Shown here: positions 18,901 to 27,639 of the stretch, piece after piece
Position numbering within the stretch: position 1 is the first letter of the stretch
Layout of the letters: each line of letters starts with the position of its first letter
The notes under the pieces: model-generated
Seen by the model: the letters and a program-made list of their open reading frames with translations, nothing else
Database searches by the model: none
Told to the model about the DNA's origin: nothing
Origin: Flavobacterium sp. Root186
GTDB taxonomy: Bacteria; Bacteroidota; Bacteroidia; Flavobacteriales; Flavobacteriaceae
Assembly (NCBI RefSeq): GCF_001428525.1
Contig: NZ_LMHW01000010.1
Span: 62,341 to 126,340, forward strand
Length of the DNA: 64,000 bases
Direction of reading: 5' to 3'
Made by a program: the position numbers and the translations under genes

Positions 18901-19447
18901 AATTTTGATCTGTGCTTTTTTCTAAAGCCGAATAATCAAAAATAGGTTCGTATTTTATAACAAGAGTGTTCTTTAAAATTTGTTCATTTTCTAAAGTTCG
19001 TTTTAATGCCAGGTTGATTTGATCCATGAAATTGGCTGTTGTCCAGGTCAAAAAATCAGCATCGAGAGTTTCTGTATTTGTTCTTTTGTTAATAGTATAA
19101 CTGTTTTGGCTGTAATAATCATTAAGGCATTTTGCATAAACAAAATTCAAAATTGCTTTTGAAGGAATTGAAACTCTGTTTATTTCTGTTTTAAGATTAT
19201 TTAAAATTTTAGTTTGTGCATTTTCATCTACAACCTGCAAATATTTAGATTGATAAAAAAAGCATTTTATAATTTCTGCTTCATTTTTATCAGAAACCGC
19301 ATCTTTGTAGATTTTATCAACTATCTCATTTGCTGATTTTATTTTGCCAATATTTTCAAAATCAATTACCTTTTCCCATTGTTTGTCGTTTTGCTGTGCA
19401 AATATTGTGGTAGAAATCAATAATAAAACAAATAGTATATTTTTCAT
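12944..19447 (-). CDS. Alpha-2-macroglobulin family protein with inserted SusC-like carboxypeptidase-regulatory and plug module
   Basis: A 2167-residue secreted protein. Bacterial alpha-2-macroglobulins are thought to trap proteases in the periplasm. The ATG at 19447 starts a signal peptide (MKNILFVLLLISTTIFAQ). The longer frame to 19552 adds a non-signal leader and is rejected. An MG2-type segment IYRPGQTVYYKG lies near residue 570. At about 1180-1385 there is an inserted CarboxypepD_reg-like domain (PLPGVSIVIKGT, FDGYYEI) and then a TonB-receptor plug-like domain (ESVVVTGYG, PLYIIDGK, LYGSKGANGAILITTK) with no beta-barrel. The A2M core resumes with FFLPNL and SPEALTAWK. The thioester motif CAEQ is intact at Cys1622. 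It ends convergent to the peptidase gene. Confidence 0.9.
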   Translation of the reverse strand: MKNILFVLLLISTTIFAQQNDKQWEKVIDFENIGKIKSANEIVDKIYKDAVSDKNEAEIIKCFFYQSKYLQVVDENAQTKILNNLKTEINRVSIPSKAILNFVYAKCLNDYYSQNSYTINKRTNTETLDADFLTWTTANFMDQINLALKRTLENEQILKNTLVIKYEPIFDYSALEKSTDQNLFDYLIKESIAIYKTRSQQHYINQTEFDPYKKEILGNATAFIKLNFDFVANEDLRLLLSLYQKQETVEPNQENQFDRMQFFRNRSLISEDDYFSALVNLQKTVKNELLNQKIQMEKVFILSNQASKQLNPDYNIKAITTLDSILKVINRSNAYKLAIQKKANILSKSLYVQLQKYTYNNENTRAFIRYKNVDRLKVSFYKINHKELLDYKKSYHKKDSLTNAIIIKKQAFAVNDYSLPNKKDYFQYTTEILLPNLKTGSYLVYFESDSDLKDTKAFAYEIITSSNLSVLGSQDSYDEKFQVLDRKTGKPIENATIKSTNFNIKTAKDGIAVYKQKKQNSAYEMLELFTANDTIIVQKNYLNYNAHYLDKQDEDANFSGKVEFYLDRAIYRPGQTVYYKGIAIQKKGNKTSVVPQTSFKIQFEDANYNTIKEIEVTTNEFGSFSGEFVLPKTGLTGRFRISAEEPSDAEKDINYDKEEADHPFWDHVDLETSEIDFRVEEYKRPKFEVTFEPKKETFQVNQSIKVKGLAKAFAGSTISHAKVTYTVSRYTNYIRRHYGQVENETLTTGETKTDAEGKFVIDFVATPSEDSDKDKLPVFNYLIKAEVTDINGETHETQTTVKVGYHNLVLETDIKSQIETKDKNEITLNSTNLNDEFLAAKGELKIFFVSPFSSKFKKRVWPKPEIDTISKANFEKLFPYEKNNEEFDDLEEILLYSKKVDTEKDKKIALDFISNYKSGNYKIVFSAKDSFNNDIESSTDFQIMQSKDKYHSSTLFTEKQINKDPKKDGFVLLKITSVIPELYISTVGNYNSQIFFEKTIHLENNEATLKIPLKKEFEEAVKLSFQSVFENEIFASETNIALKSTAPKLEFNVETFRSKIQPGSSENWAFKLKSNGTKKEAEILASMYDSSLDQFTKKDWYLLAINKYNYNNGNTKSSLGFEETSSYVINLNQPLNRMELFNETTKLMWFGFDFNSRNTNIHLQKEYQLQLAKKAKKPLNTKLVSGVVTDISGLPLPGVSIVIKGTKRMTQSDFDGYYEIEATGTEELVFSYIGSKSQSIMAENKKIIDVTLTNDSSQLESVVVTGYGFKKEKKSLAYATSTISSETIEEDNYVYSALSGTVAGVQVTQTPSDKIVIRGASSNDAVNPLYIIDGKIASAQAVSNLNSSDVISINVLKENEAAALYGSKGANGAILITTKNALEDLTKVQARKNLSETAFFLPNLKTDSSGKVSFNFTSPEALTAWKLRLFAHNKDAVSGYLHKSVVTQKELMVLPNFPRFFREKDTIVISAKVSNITAEAKTGIAILQFFDAVTMQPIDAKMLNEKNVRNFTIPAYGNTVANWTITIPEGLQGVQYKILAKSGDFSDGEENILPVLTNNILVTESIPVWVRDNSTKEYTFENLKNNNSTTLKNHQFTLEYTSNPTWIAIQSLPYLMEYEHECAEQTFARYYANALASEIISSNPKIETVFDEWRKNGKLNSKLEENEELKSIILAETPWLNDAQDEEEQKKNTALLFDLEKMKTSQEATFKKLKQKQKDSGGFVWFDGGEESQYITRHILAGLGHLSKLSTTEQSKEINEITKIGVQFMDNSFLEEYRITNRYYKNTKKIAWTSTFTNLHYLYARSFYLDKYPLSDTLKKVTKLYLETAKKDWLSYSIYEKGLAALTLNRFGEKETAKKIIESLKETASNNEDWGMYWIANQSGWYWYQAPIETQALLIEAFAEVSNDTKSVDAMKVWLLKNKQTKNWPTTKSTTEAIYALLLQGTDWLSVKDNTIIKLGDEKIMTKKLAENQKEAETGYIKLNWKAKEVKKEMASISIQNKSKVPGFGGIYWQYFEDLDKIKNNSGAVLTVAKELYVKKSTSNGDQLQKITAANELKIGDLVTVRLIITSKEDTEYIHLKDMRASCFEPLNVLSEYKYSDRLGYYMSTKDAATHFFFDRINKGTYVLEYDIRINNSGEFSNGITTIQSMYAPEFSSHTKGIRVKVQ

Positions 19448-19654
19448 AAAGTGCTTTTTATCTATAGAGGGCAGTTTCTCGATAAAGGTTGGGAAAGGTT
19501 TAAAATTATTTTTCGTACAAAGTACTAATTTATCTATAAAAGGAAATAACACATTTTATATTTCCTTATTTTTGAAAAATAATTTATTTGAGTTTTATTA
19601 GTTATTGGCCTTTTCGATTAACCAATTAAACAGTTTAACGATTAAACATTTTAA

Positions 19655-21010
19655 ATGAAAACACATTTCATCGCTATAGGCGGAAGCGCTATGCACAATC
19701 TAGCATTAGCATTGCATAATAAAGGATATCAGGTTACAGGAAGTGATGATGCTATTTTTGAGCCTTCAAAATCAAGATTAGAGAAAAAAGGAATTCTTCC
19801 TGCCGAACTGGGCTGGTTTCCTGAAAAAATCACAGCCGATATTGATGCCATAATTCTTGGAATGCATGCAAAAGCTGATAATCCGGAATTATTGAAAGCG
19901 CAGGAATTGGGACTTAAAATTTATTCTTATCCAGAATTTTTATACGAACAATCTAAAAATAAAACTCGTGTTGTAATTGGCGGTTCGCACGGAAAAACTA
20001 CCATTACTTCGATGATTTTGCACGTAATGCATTATCATAATATTGAAGTAGATTATATGGTGGGAGCACAATTAGAAGGTTTTGATACCATGGTGCATCT
20101 TACTGAAGAAAATGATTTTATGGTTTTAGAAGGAGATGAATATTTATCTTCTCCAATAGATCGTCGCCCGAAGTTTCATCTGTATCAGCCAAATATTGCG
20201 TTGATTTCTGGAATTGCCTGGGATCACATCAATGTGTTTCCAACGTATGAGAATTATGTGGAACAGTTCGAAATTTTTATTTCAAAAATTACAAATGGTG
20301 GAATTTTAGTTTATAACGAAAATGATCCTGAAGTAAAACGTGTTTCAGAAGCTGCAACAAATCCAATTCGTAAATTATCTTATCATACTCCGGAATATAC
20401 TGTTAGTGACGGCGTAACATTATTAAAAACGCCAGAAGGCGATATGCCAATTGAAGTTTTTGGAGCGCATAATTTAAATAATCTTGCCGGAGCAAAATGG
20501 ATCTGCCAAAATATGGGTGTTGACGAAGCTGATTTTTATGAAGCAATTGCAAGTTTCAAAGGGGCTTCTAAGCGTTTAGAAAAAATCGCCGAAGGAAAAG
20601 GAAAAGTTGCCTACAAAGATTTTGCGCATTCGCCAAGTAAAGTGGCCGCAACGACTAAAGCTGTAAAAGAACAATATCCAAACAGAACTTTGGTGGCTTG
20701 TTTAGAATTGCATACTTACAGCAGTTTAAATGCTGAATTTTTGAAAGAATACGAAGGAGCTTTAGAGTATGCTGATGTTGCAGTTGTTTTCTACTCCCCA
20801 GATGCTGTAAAAATTAAGCAGTTAGAAGAAGTAACATACGAGCAAATTGCAACTTCATTTAATAGAGAGGATTTAATTATATATACAAACCCAGCTGAAT
20901 TTAAAGAATATTTATTCAACTTAAATTTAGATAATTCTGCACTTTTATTAATGAGCTCAGGAAATTACGGAGGTTTAAATTTTGACGAAGTAAAACAATT
21001 GATTAATTAG
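19655..21010 (+). CDS. mpl: UDP-N-acetylmuramate:L-Ala-gamma-D-Glu-meso-DAP ligase (Mpl), peptidoglycan recycling
   Basis: A 451-residue cytosolic Mur ligase that reattaches recycled murein tripeptide to UDP-MurNAc. The N-terminal Rossmann segment is HFIAIGGSAMHNLA, the ATP-binding P-loop is GSHGKTT (110-116), and the central domain includes SGIAWDHINVFPT. The IGGSAMHNLA start distinguishes Mpl from MurC (GIGGxGMSG). The gene is preceded by a 207-bp spacer and followed by a terminator. Confidence 0.92.
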   Translation: MKTHFIAIGGSAMHNLALALHNKGYQVTGSDDAIFEPSKSRLEKKGILPAELGWFPEKITADIDAIILGMHAKADNPELLKAQELGLKIYSYPEFLYEQSKNKTRVVIGGSHGKTTITSMILHVMHYHNIEVDYMVGAQLEGFDTMVHLTEENDFMVLEGDEYLSSPIDRRPKFHLYQPNIALISGIAWDHINVFPTYENYVEQFEIFISKITNGGILVYNENDPEVKRVSEAATNPIRKLSYHTPEYTVSDGVTLLKTPEGDMPIEVFGAHNLNNLAGAKWICQNMGVDEADFYEAIASFKGASKRLEKIAEGKGKVAYKDFAHSPSKVAATTKAVKEQYPNRTLVACLELHTYSSLNAEFLKEYEGALEYADVAVVFYSPDAVKIKQLEEVTYEQIATSFNREDLIIYTNPAEFKEYLFNLNLDNSALLLMSSGNYGGLNFDEVKQLIN

Positions 21011-21040
21011 GAAATTAGTCAATTTGAGAATTAGATAATT

Positions 21041-21068
21041 GCCGGCTGTTTTGCAGCTGGCTTTTTTT
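21041..21068 (+). terminator. Terminator after mpl
   Basis: GCCGGCTG pairs with CAGCTGGC (one G-T pair) around a TTTTG loop and is followed by a run of Ts. The T-run abuts the end of the convergent DUF1287 gene. Confidence 0.8.
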
Positions 21069-21715
21069 TAGAATTTGGATTCTGGAATTTCTTTTAAATA
21101 TTTAAAATGTCCTACAATTTTATATTCAAATAAACAGTCTTGAAGAACTTGTCCATTCCCCACATTGTGGACAATTAAATTTCGTTTTCCGTCTTTTGAT
21201 TTTTTGTTGGTTACTATCCCGATATGAGGCAGTTTGTCATTAATCATCCATGTTACAATTTCGCCTGTTTTATAATCTTTTGAATTTTGGGTTACAGGTA
21301 GTTTTGTTCCTTTTCTTTCAAAAAATATTTCCAGATTTGGTACTCTTCTGTGATCGATATTAGTGTCGGTTTTAGTCATTCCCCATTTTTCTAAATTCGG
21401 ATATACATCAAAGTTTTCTACCATATCTTCATGCACTTCTTTTTGAAGATCAATCCCTAATTTTCGATAAGAACGAATAACAACATCGGTACAAACTCCT
21501 TTTTTTGCTGGAACATCTCCATTGGGATATTGAATTGAAAAATAAGCAGGATCATAATCTATTGATGAATCGATTATTGAAATTGCTGCATCTGATAATT
21601 TTTGGCCAAAGGTTTTAGCAGTTTCCTGTAGGTTTTCAGTCTGTAAAGAATCTGTTTGTTTTTGATTACACGATAAAAACAGAAGCAAGGTTATAGCAAT
21701 ATAAATTGATTTCAT
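21068..21715 (-). CDS. DUF1287 lipoprotein
   Basis: A 215-residue protein with lipobox FLSC (Cys16). The domain features GVCTDVVIRSYRKLGID, the conserved DHRRVPNLE segment and HIGIVTNKK, which match DUF1287, a family with an NlpC/P60-like arrangement of Cys and His (CTD, HIG). The function is not established. A cell-envelope hydrolase role is an inference from the Cys/His pattern. It is monocistronic and convergent with mpl. Confidence 0.85.
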   Translation of the reverse strand: MKSIYIAITLLLFLSCNQKQTDSLQTENLQETAKTFGQKLSDAAISIIDSSIDYDPAYFSIQYPNGDVPAKKGVCTDVVIRSYRKLGIDLQKEVHEDMVENFDVYPNLEKWGMTKTDTNIDHRRVPNLEIFFERKGTKLPVTQNSKDYKTGEIVTWMINDKLPHIGIVTNKKSKDGKRNLIVHNVGNGQVLQDCLFEYKIVGHFKYLKEIPESKF

Positions 21716-21868
21716 TTAGTAAGTTATTTTAAAGTAAAACGCATTTAAAATTAGAGATTAAATAAATAGAATAGATTTTTATTTACGAGAGATTTTTCTT
21801 ATTTTTTAATATATTCGCCGTGGAGATTAAGAAAAGAGTTTTCTTCAAATAATTAAAATTTACTTTAG

Positions 21869-22558
21869 ATGGAAACTATAAATTTTCCCATTAAAAATTG
21901 GTCAGAAGATGACAAACCAAGGGAAAAATTAATGCTTAAAGGTAAAGATGCCTTAAGTGATGCCGAGTTAATGGCTATTTTAATTGGCTCTGGCAGTCGT
22001 AATGAATCAGCAGTTGCTTTAAGCAAACGAATTTTAGCCGGCGCAGGGAATTTAAATTCTTTAGGAAAAATGTCTATTTCTCAATTAATGCAATTTAAGG
22101 GAATTGGGGAAGCAAAGGCTATTACAATTATAGCTGCTTTAGAATTAGGCAGGAGAAGAAGGGCAGAGGATACGGTTGAATTGTCCAAAATTATTTCAAG
22201 TAAAAATGCTTTCGAAATTATGCAGCCCATTATAGGTGAACTGTCTCATGAAGAATTTTGGGTACTTTTTCTGAATAATTCTAATAAGGTTATTTCTAAA
22301 TCACAATTAAGTAAAGGAGGAATTGCCGGAACAATTGTAGATATACGTTTGGTTTTTAAATTAGCCTTAGAAAATGGTGCTACAGGTTTGATTTTGTGCC
22401 ATAATCATCCTTCCGGGAATTTGAAACCAAGTGATGCAGATAAACAAATAACAAAGAAAATAAAAACTGCAGGAGAGATTCTAGATGTTAAAATTTTAGA
22501 TCATTTGATTATTACTGAAACAAAATATTATAGTTTTGTAGATGAAGGAATTTTTTAA
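21869..22558 (+). CDS. radC: RadC family protein (JAB/MPN domain)
   Basis: A 229-residue protein: an N-terminal helix-hairpin-helix-like region (about 65-95, including FKGIGEAKA) and a C-terminal JAMM metalloprotease-like domain with His178, His180 and Asp191 in CHNHPSGNLKPSDAD. RadC was named for DNA repair, but that role is disputed and its activity is unknown. It is followed after 3 bp by a HAD phosphatase gene, so it heads a three-gene operon. Confidence 0.95.
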   Translation: METINFPIKNWSEDDKPREKLMLKGKDALSDAELMAILIGSGSRNESAVALSKRILAGAGNLNSLGKMSISQLMQFKGIGEAKAITIIAALELGRRRRAEDTVELSKIISSKNAFEIMQPIIGELSHEEFWVLFLNNSNKVISKSQLSKGGIAGTIVDIRLVFKLALENGATGLILCHNHPSGNLKPSDADKQITKKIKTAGEILDVKILDHLIITETKYYSFVDEGIF

Positions 22559-22561
22559 TTT

Positions 22562-23248
22562 ATGAATACTAACATTACAGACATTTTTTTTGATTTAGAT
22601 CATACGCTTTGGGATTTTGATAAAAATTCAGAAATGGCTTTTGATCGTATTTTTAAAAACAATTTCGGAGAGATTAAAATTGAAGATTTTATTAAAAAAT
22701 ATGTTCCCATAAATCAGGAATGCTGGAGGTTGTATCAAAACGATGAAATTACACATCAGGAATTACGTTACAATCGATTAAAATTTTCCTTTGATGCTTT
22801 AAATTATTCAATTTCTGATGAAAACATAGATCAAATTGCTAATGATTATATTGAGTTTTTAACCGATAATAATTATCTTTTTGATGGAGCAATTGAAGTT
22901 TTAGAGTATCTTAAACCTAAATATAAGCTGCATATTATTACAAATGGCTTTGCCCATGTTCAAACTAAGAAAATTAATAATGCTTCGCTTGGAAATTATT
23001 TCAGCACAATTACAAATTCTGAATTAGCTGGGGTTAAAAAACCAAATAGTATTATCTTTGACTATGCTGTTAATTTGGCTCAGGCCGCAAAAGAAAATAG
23101 TGTCATGATTGGAGATGATTTTGATGCAGATGTTAATGGCGCTTTAAACGCGGGACTGGATGCCATTTTCTTTAACGTTAGAAATATTGATGTGCCTAAA
23201 AATTTAAAACAAATTAATCATTTACTTGAACTAAAAAAATATCTATAA
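22562..23248 (+). CDS. YjjG-type HAD pyrimidine nucleotidase
   Basis: A 228-residue HAD hydrolase. Motif I DLDHTLWDF (Asp11, Asp13), motif II near ITNGF, and motif III/IV with GVKKP and MIGDDFDADVNGA are intact. The cap is of the helical YjjG type. YjjG removes phosphate from noncanonical pyrimidine nucleotides. The substrate here is inferred from family resemblance. The gene is 3 bp from radC and 2 bp from the next gene, which indicates one transcript. Confidence 0.88.
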   Translation: MNTNITDIFFDLDHTLWDFDKNSEMAFDRIFKNNFGEIKIEDFIKKYVPINQECWRLYQNDEITHQELRYNRLKFSFDALNYSISDENIDQIANDYIEFLTDNNYLFDGAIEVLEYLKPKYKLHIITNGFAHVQTKKINNASLGNYFSTITNSELAGVKKPNSIIFDYAVNLAQAAKENSVMIGDDFDADVNGALNAGLDAIFFNVRNIDVPKNLKQINHLLELKKYL

Positions 23249-23250
23249 TT

Positions 23251-24000
23251 ATGAAAATAAAAGTTTTACTGGCTTTACTATTTTGTTCGGCTATTGGTTT
23301 TTCGCAATCTGTTAATGATTATAAGGCAGTTATAATTCCTCTTAAATATGATTTTATTAAAACAGATAATCAATATCGATTAGCAACATTAACTAAATCA
23401 AATTTACTTAAAGCTGGTTTTGAAGCTTTTTATACTAATGAGCAAATACCTGCAGGTTATGACAGATGTGAGCTTTTGTATATCGACGTTAAAAAGGATA
23501 ATGCCTTTTTAGTAACAAAACTTTTTATTCAGTTTAAAGATTGCTACGGAAAAGTAATTTATACTTCTGAAACCGGAAAGAGCAGGGAGAAGGATTACGA
23601 AGTAGCATATAAAGAAAGTCTTGAGAATGCATTTACCTCAGTTATTGGGTTACATTATAAATATAATGGAAAAACTGTTTCTTCAACTTCTTCTAACGTA
23701 GCGCAAGCTGCAACTCCGGTTGCTGCTGTTGCAAGTACTCCAATTGAGGAAAAGCCTTCTGTTAATGTTAATCTTTCTGATCCTAATTTACTGTATGCTC
23801 AGCCAACAGAAAATGGTTTCCAATTAATTGATAAAACACCAAAAGTGGTGATGAAATTATTAAAAACTTCACGTGCAGATTCATTTATAGCCATTAAAGA
23901 TGGAATTCAGGGATCTTTAAACGCAAAAGATAATCAATGGTATTTTGAGTATTATCAAAATGATAAATTGGTTTCAGAAAAAGTTTCTGTAAAATTCTAA
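23251..24000 (+). CDS. Unknown secreted protein, third gene of the radC operon
   Basis: A 249-residue protein with a signal peptide (MKIKVLLALLFCSAIGFSQ). Two parts are separated by an Ala/Pro/Val-rich linker (about 148-170, TPVAAVAST). The first part has AVIIPLKYDFIKTDN, the second LLYAQPTENGFQLIDKTPK and repeated beta segments. No family or catalytic motif is recognised. The protein is probably periplasmic. Its tight spacing to the HAD gene suggests co-expression rather than shared function. Confidence 0.75.
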   Translation: MKIKVLLALLFCSAIGFSQSVNDYKAVIIPLKYDFIKTDNQYRLATLTKSNLLKAGFEAFYTNEQIPAGYDRCELLYIDVKKDNAFLVTKLFIQFKDCYGKVIYTSETGKSREKDYEVAYKESLENAFTSVIGLHYKYNGKTVSSTSSNVAQAATPVAAVASTPIEEKPSVNVNLSDPNLLYAQPTENGFQLIDKTPKVVMKLLKTSRADSFIAIKDGIQGSLNAKDNQWYFEYYQNDKLVSEKVSVKF

Positions 24001-24013
24001 AACATATTATGGT

Positions 24014-25291
24014 TTAATAACCATATTTATCTTTCCAGCGGTTCTTTAAAAATTCGCGGTTGCTGTTCTCTCTAGAATTGCTTCCCGGATTGTAAAGAAC
24101 CGTTTCTTTTATGGTATCAGGGAGAAATTCTTGTTCGGCAAAATTATTGGCGTAGTCATGCGAATATTTATAATCTTCGCCATAACCTAATTCTTTCATC
24201 AATTTTGTCGGCGCATTTCGCAAATGAATAGGAACAGGTAAGTCTCCTGTTTGTTTTACTAATTGCTGTGCATTTCCTATAGCCATATAGGATGCATTGC
24301 TTTTTGGAGAAGTCGCCAGATAGATGGCGCATTGACTTAATATAATTCGGCTCTCCGGATAACCTATCGTTGAAACTGCCTGAAAAGTATTATTTGCCAT
24401 AATAAATGCCGTTGGGTTTGCATTTCCAATATCTTCACTAGACAGAATTAGCATTCTTCGGGCAATAAATTTTACATCTTCACCACCTTCGATCATTCTT
24501 GCCAGCCAGTAAACTGCACCGTTTGGATCGCTTCCTCTTATAGATTTTATAAAAGCAGATACAATATCGTAATGTTGTTCACCAGTTTTGTCATACAAAA
24601 CAGTATTTTGCTGAACCAATTCAAAAACACGATCATTGGTAATGATTACATTATCGTTTGGAGAAGCATTAACCACAAGTTCAAAAATGTTAAGCAGTTT
24701 TCTGCCATCTCCGCCAGAAAGTCGCAATAAAGCTTCTGTTTCTTTTAAAGTTATTTTTTTAGACGCTAATTCTACATCGATTTTCATTGCACGATGTAAT
24801 AAGGCTTCTAAGTCGTCTTTTGTAAAAGCATTTAGTATGTAGACCTGACAACGGGATAATAATGCGGGAATAACTTCAAAACTTGGGTTTTCTGTTGTTG
24901 CGCCAATAAGTGTAATCCATCCTTTTTCAACAGCAGCTAAAAGTGAATCTTGCTGCGATTTACTAAACCTGTGAATCTCATCAATAAACAAAATAGGGTT
25001 TTTGGCAGTAAATAAACCGCCGCTTTGTTTTGCTTTTTCAATTACATCGCGAATGTCTTTAACACCAGAGTTAATAGCGCTTAAAATATAAAACGGACGT
25101 TTAGATTCCTGCGCTATAATTTGTGCCAAAGTTGTTTTGCCAGTTCCGGGTGGTCCCCAGAAAATGAGTGACGGAATTATTCCTTTTGAAATTTGCTGCG
25201 TCAAAGATCCATTTGGTCCTACCAAATGACTTTGACTAACATAATCTTCTAATTTCTGTGGGCGAATTCGCTCGGCTAACGGTGCTTCCAT
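24014..25291 (-). CDS. rarA: Replication-associated recombination protein RarA (MgsA)
   Basis: A 425-residue AAA+ ATPase that acts at stalled replication forks. Walker A GPPGTGKT is at residues 46-53, Walker B LFIDEI at 101-106, sensor 1 GATTENPSF near 130, and the C-terminal tetramerisation region has [18 protein letters not shown] -7-like element lies 20 bp upstream on the minus strand (25318-25311). The gene converges with the radC operon with only 13 bp between stops. Confidence 0.95.
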   Translation of the reverse strand: MEAPLAERIRPQKLEDYVSQSHLVGPNGSLTQQISKGIIPSLIFWGPPGTGKTTLAQIIAQESKRPFYILSAINSGVKDIRDVIEKAKQSGGLFTAKNPILFIDEIHRFSKSQQDSLLAAVEKGWITLIGATTENPSFEVIPALLSRCQVYILNAFTKDDLEALLHRAMKIDVELASKKITLKETEALLRLSGGDGRKLLNIFELVVNASPNDNVIITNDRVFELVQQNTVLYDKTGEQHYDIVSAFIKSIRGSDPNGAVYWLARMIEGGEDVKFIARRMLILSSEDIGNANPTAFIMANNTFQAVSTIGYPESRIILSQCAIYLATSPKSNASYMAIGNAQQLVKQTGDLPVPIHLRNAPTKLMKELGYGEDYKYSHDYANNFAEQEFLPDTIKETVLYNPGSNSRENSNREFLKNRWKDKYGY

Positions 25292-25453
25292 TTTGTAAAA
25301 TTACTATTTTCAAAATTAATTTTATTACACGAGATACTATATCCCAATTCAATTTTAAACATTTAACATATAATAGGATAGCTGACAAATTATCAGTAAT
25401 TTTTATTTGGATAGTTTTTTGATGTCAAAACCATGAATTAGAATCGAGACTAT

Positions 25454-26227
25454 ATGAATGATAATCAATTTAAATTTTCAACAGCAGTTATTGGACTTCC
25501 AATATTTTTTGTCCTTTTTCTATGGGTTATATATTGGATTCAGATTCGATTTGATTTCGATTTTTATCAAAATGGAATTTATCCCAGAGAACTTTCCGGA
25601 TTGCAAGGTGTGTTGTTTAGCCCATTTATCCACGAAAATTTAGAACATTTATATAATAACTCAATTCCACTTTTGGTTTTGCTGACAGCTTTACAGTTTT
25701 TTTATCCAAAACAATCATTTGGGGTTATTTGTTATGGAATTTTATTTTCCGGATTGATAACCTGGATTATTGGTCGATCAAACTTTCATATTGGCGCCAG
25801 CGGATTAATTTATGTTTTGGTAAGTTTTATTTTTTTTAAAGGAATCCAAACTAAATATTATCGTCTGGTGGCACTTTCGTTATCTGTTATTTTACTTTAT
25901 GGAGGAATGATTTGGTATGTTTTTCCAGATGTAGATGCGGCAATTTCCTGGGAAGGACATTTAGGCGGGTTTATTACAGGATTTGGACTTTCTTTATATT
26001 ACAAAACTTCTGAATATACAAAACCCATAATTTACGATTGGCAGAAACCAGATTTTGATCCTTCACAAGATGCTTTTATGAAACATTTCGATGAAGACGG
26101 AAATTTTGTAAATACGGAAACTCCTGAAGAAGAAATTGAAAATCCTGAAGCATATTTTAATTCAAGTATTATTGTGAATTATGTTGTAACCAAATCAGAA
26201 TCAATTGATAAAGGTTCTGAAGGGTGA
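25454..26227 (+). CDS. Rhomboid family intramembrane serine protease
   Basis: A 257-residue inner membrane protease with about six hydrophobic segments. The nucleophile is Ser116 in HIGASG and the paired His169 lies in WEGHLGG. The HxxxN-like segment EHLYNNS is present near residues 64-70. A hydrophilic acidic tail follows about residue 185. Rhomboids cleave transmembrane proteins within the membrane. Its substrate is unknown. Codon and length are ordinary for flavobacteria. Confidence 0.93.
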   Translation: MNDNQFKFSTAVIGLPIFFVLFLWVIYWIQIRFDFDFYQNGIYPRELSGLQGVLFSPFIHENLEHLYNNSIPLLVLLTALQFFYPKQSFGVICYGILFSGLITWIIGRSNFHIGASGLIYVLVSFIFFKGIQTKYYRLVALSLSVILLYGGMIWYVFPDVDAAISWEGHLGGFITGFGLSLYYKTSEYTKPIIYDWQKPDFDPSQDAFMKHFDEDGNFVNTETPEEEIENPEAYFNSSIIVNYVVTKSESIDKGSEG

Positions 26228-26288
26228 TATTTATGAATTAAAATGATTAATTTTGTTAAGAGACGCTTTAATTTAATTAATCCAACTC

Positions 26289-26795
26289 ATGAAAAATGCT
26301 TTTTTCTCTGTCTTAATTTTATTAATTTTTGGAAGTACTGAATCTTTTGCTCAATGCGATGTAAAAAATAAGTTACTTGCTGATGGCTCTATGGTTTATT
26401 ATTTTGATCCGGCGGTTTTTTATACCACAAAATCTAAATCTCTAAAAATAAATATTGTTACCGATAAAGAAAATTATTTTGTAGCCCTTCAACCCATACC
26501 TTTTCCGGAAAAGAAAGTAGGAAAAGAAATTAAAGATGATTTGATAATACACCTAGCTGATAATAATGCTTATAAATTAACGCATTATGATACCCAGTAT
26601 ATAAAAAACGATTCTGTTATGCAGGTTTTATATCTAATAGATAAAAAGGATTTAACTGCATTTTCTACATTTGAAGCTGTTGTGGCATCTATAAACATGA
26701 AGGGAACTGAGTTTATACGTGACTATAATTTCAAATTACATAAAGACGAAATTGTAAAACAGCTGGCTTGTTTTTTAAAAGAAGAAGAAAAATAG
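26289..26795 (+). CDS. Unknown secreted protein, 168 residues
   Basis: It has a signal peptide (MKNAFFSVLILLIFGSTESFAQ), then a Cys and a mixed alpha/beta body (YYFDPAVFYTTKSKSLKINIV, KEIKDDLIIHLADNN). No domain is recognised. It lies 61 bp after the rhomboid gene with its own -7-like TAATTTTG at 26248-26255, so it may be transcribed separately. It converges with the DUF2490 gene, with 2 bp between stop codons. Confidence 0.75.
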   Translation: MKNAFFSVLILLIFGSTESFAQCDVKNKLLADGSMVYYFDPAVFYTTKSKSLKINIVTDKENYFVALQPIPFPEKKVGKEIKDDLIIHLADNNAYKLTHYDTQYIKNDSVMQVLYLIDKKDLTAFSTFEAVVASINMKGTEFIRDYNFKLHKDEIVKQLACFLKEEEK

Positions 26796-26797
26796 AT

Positions 26798-27598
26798 TTA
26801 ATCATCACTTATAGTTTCTGATTTATGTATGAACTTTTTATTTAGATTCTCAAAAAAATTATTAAATGTAAGGGTGAATGATGCGGCGTTTATGATTTGA
26901 TTTCCGGCATCTCTGGGAAGATATTCATTAGCATACGTCAGTTCAATCTGTATGTTGTCCGAAAACAGATAACCAGCGCCAATATTTAATCTGTTTCTGT
27001 CAAAAAAACTAAGACCGGTAACTTTTGTTCCGGATTTAAAAAATAATTCGTCGGATGCAATAGCATATACAACACCTTCTCGTAAAACTTTACTGTTAAT
27101 AGGTTGCAAGTATTTAATTTGCTGACGATATCGAACTACATTTTCGTAAGTGTCATCTTCATTTTTCATATGACGAAGCTCGGTTCGCATCCTTGTACTT
27201 AAAGTATATCCGGTTTTGTGGAAATAATAAATACCTTGTAAAGCAAATCTCCATTCTGGAGATTCAAATTGACCTATTTCAGGAACATCTTTGTTGTTAA
27301 AGTATCCTATGAATGATGACAACTTCCATCGTGGAGACAAATAATAATGTCCCCAGGCTCTAAATGATCTTTGTGTATTTTGCTCAAAAATGTTTGGAGA
27401 TGATTCAGTACTGCTGTAACTCGTTCCCAAGTTAAGTTCAGTTGACCATTTTTTGTTTATGGTTCGGTTAAATTGAATCTCACCCCAAAATTGATTGTAC
27501 TTTGTTGTTTGTCCATAACTCATCATTGTAATTAGAAAAATTACAATTGCAGAACAGATTTTTCTAAGCACTATTTTATGAGCAAGTTTTGAAGACAT
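26798..27598 (-). CDS. DUF2490 outer membrane-like protein
   Basis: A 266-residue protein with a signal segment near residues 14-30 (ICSAIVIFLITMMSYGQ) and a beta-barrel-like body (NQFWGEIQFNRTINKKWSTELNLG, YYLSPRWKLSSFIGYF, NIQIELTYANEYLPR) characteristic of DUF2490. Function is unknown. It begins 41 bp after rlmB on the same strand, so it is probably in that operon. The first methionine may be a few residues too early. Confidence 0.8.
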   Translation of the reverse strand: MSSKLAHKIVLRKICSAIVIFLITMMSYGQTTKYNQFWGEIQFNRTINKKWSTELNLGTSYSSTESSPNIFEQNTQRSFRAWGHYYLSPRWKLSSFIGYFNNKDVPEIGQFESPEWRFALQGIYYFHKTGYTLSTRMRTELRHMKNEDDTYENVVRYRQQIKYLQPINSKVLREGVVYAIASDELFFKSGTKVTGLSFFDRNRLNIGAGYLFSDNIQIELTYANEYLPRDAGNQIINAASFTLTFNNFFENLNKKFIHKSETISDD

Positions 27599-27639
27599 TT
27601 AATATTTATTAAGTTGTCATTCTACTTCTGGATGCTTTG

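Noticed and set aside
19448..19552. 35-residue extension of the alpha-2-macroglobulin
   Set aside because: It would bury the signal peptide that starts at 19447.
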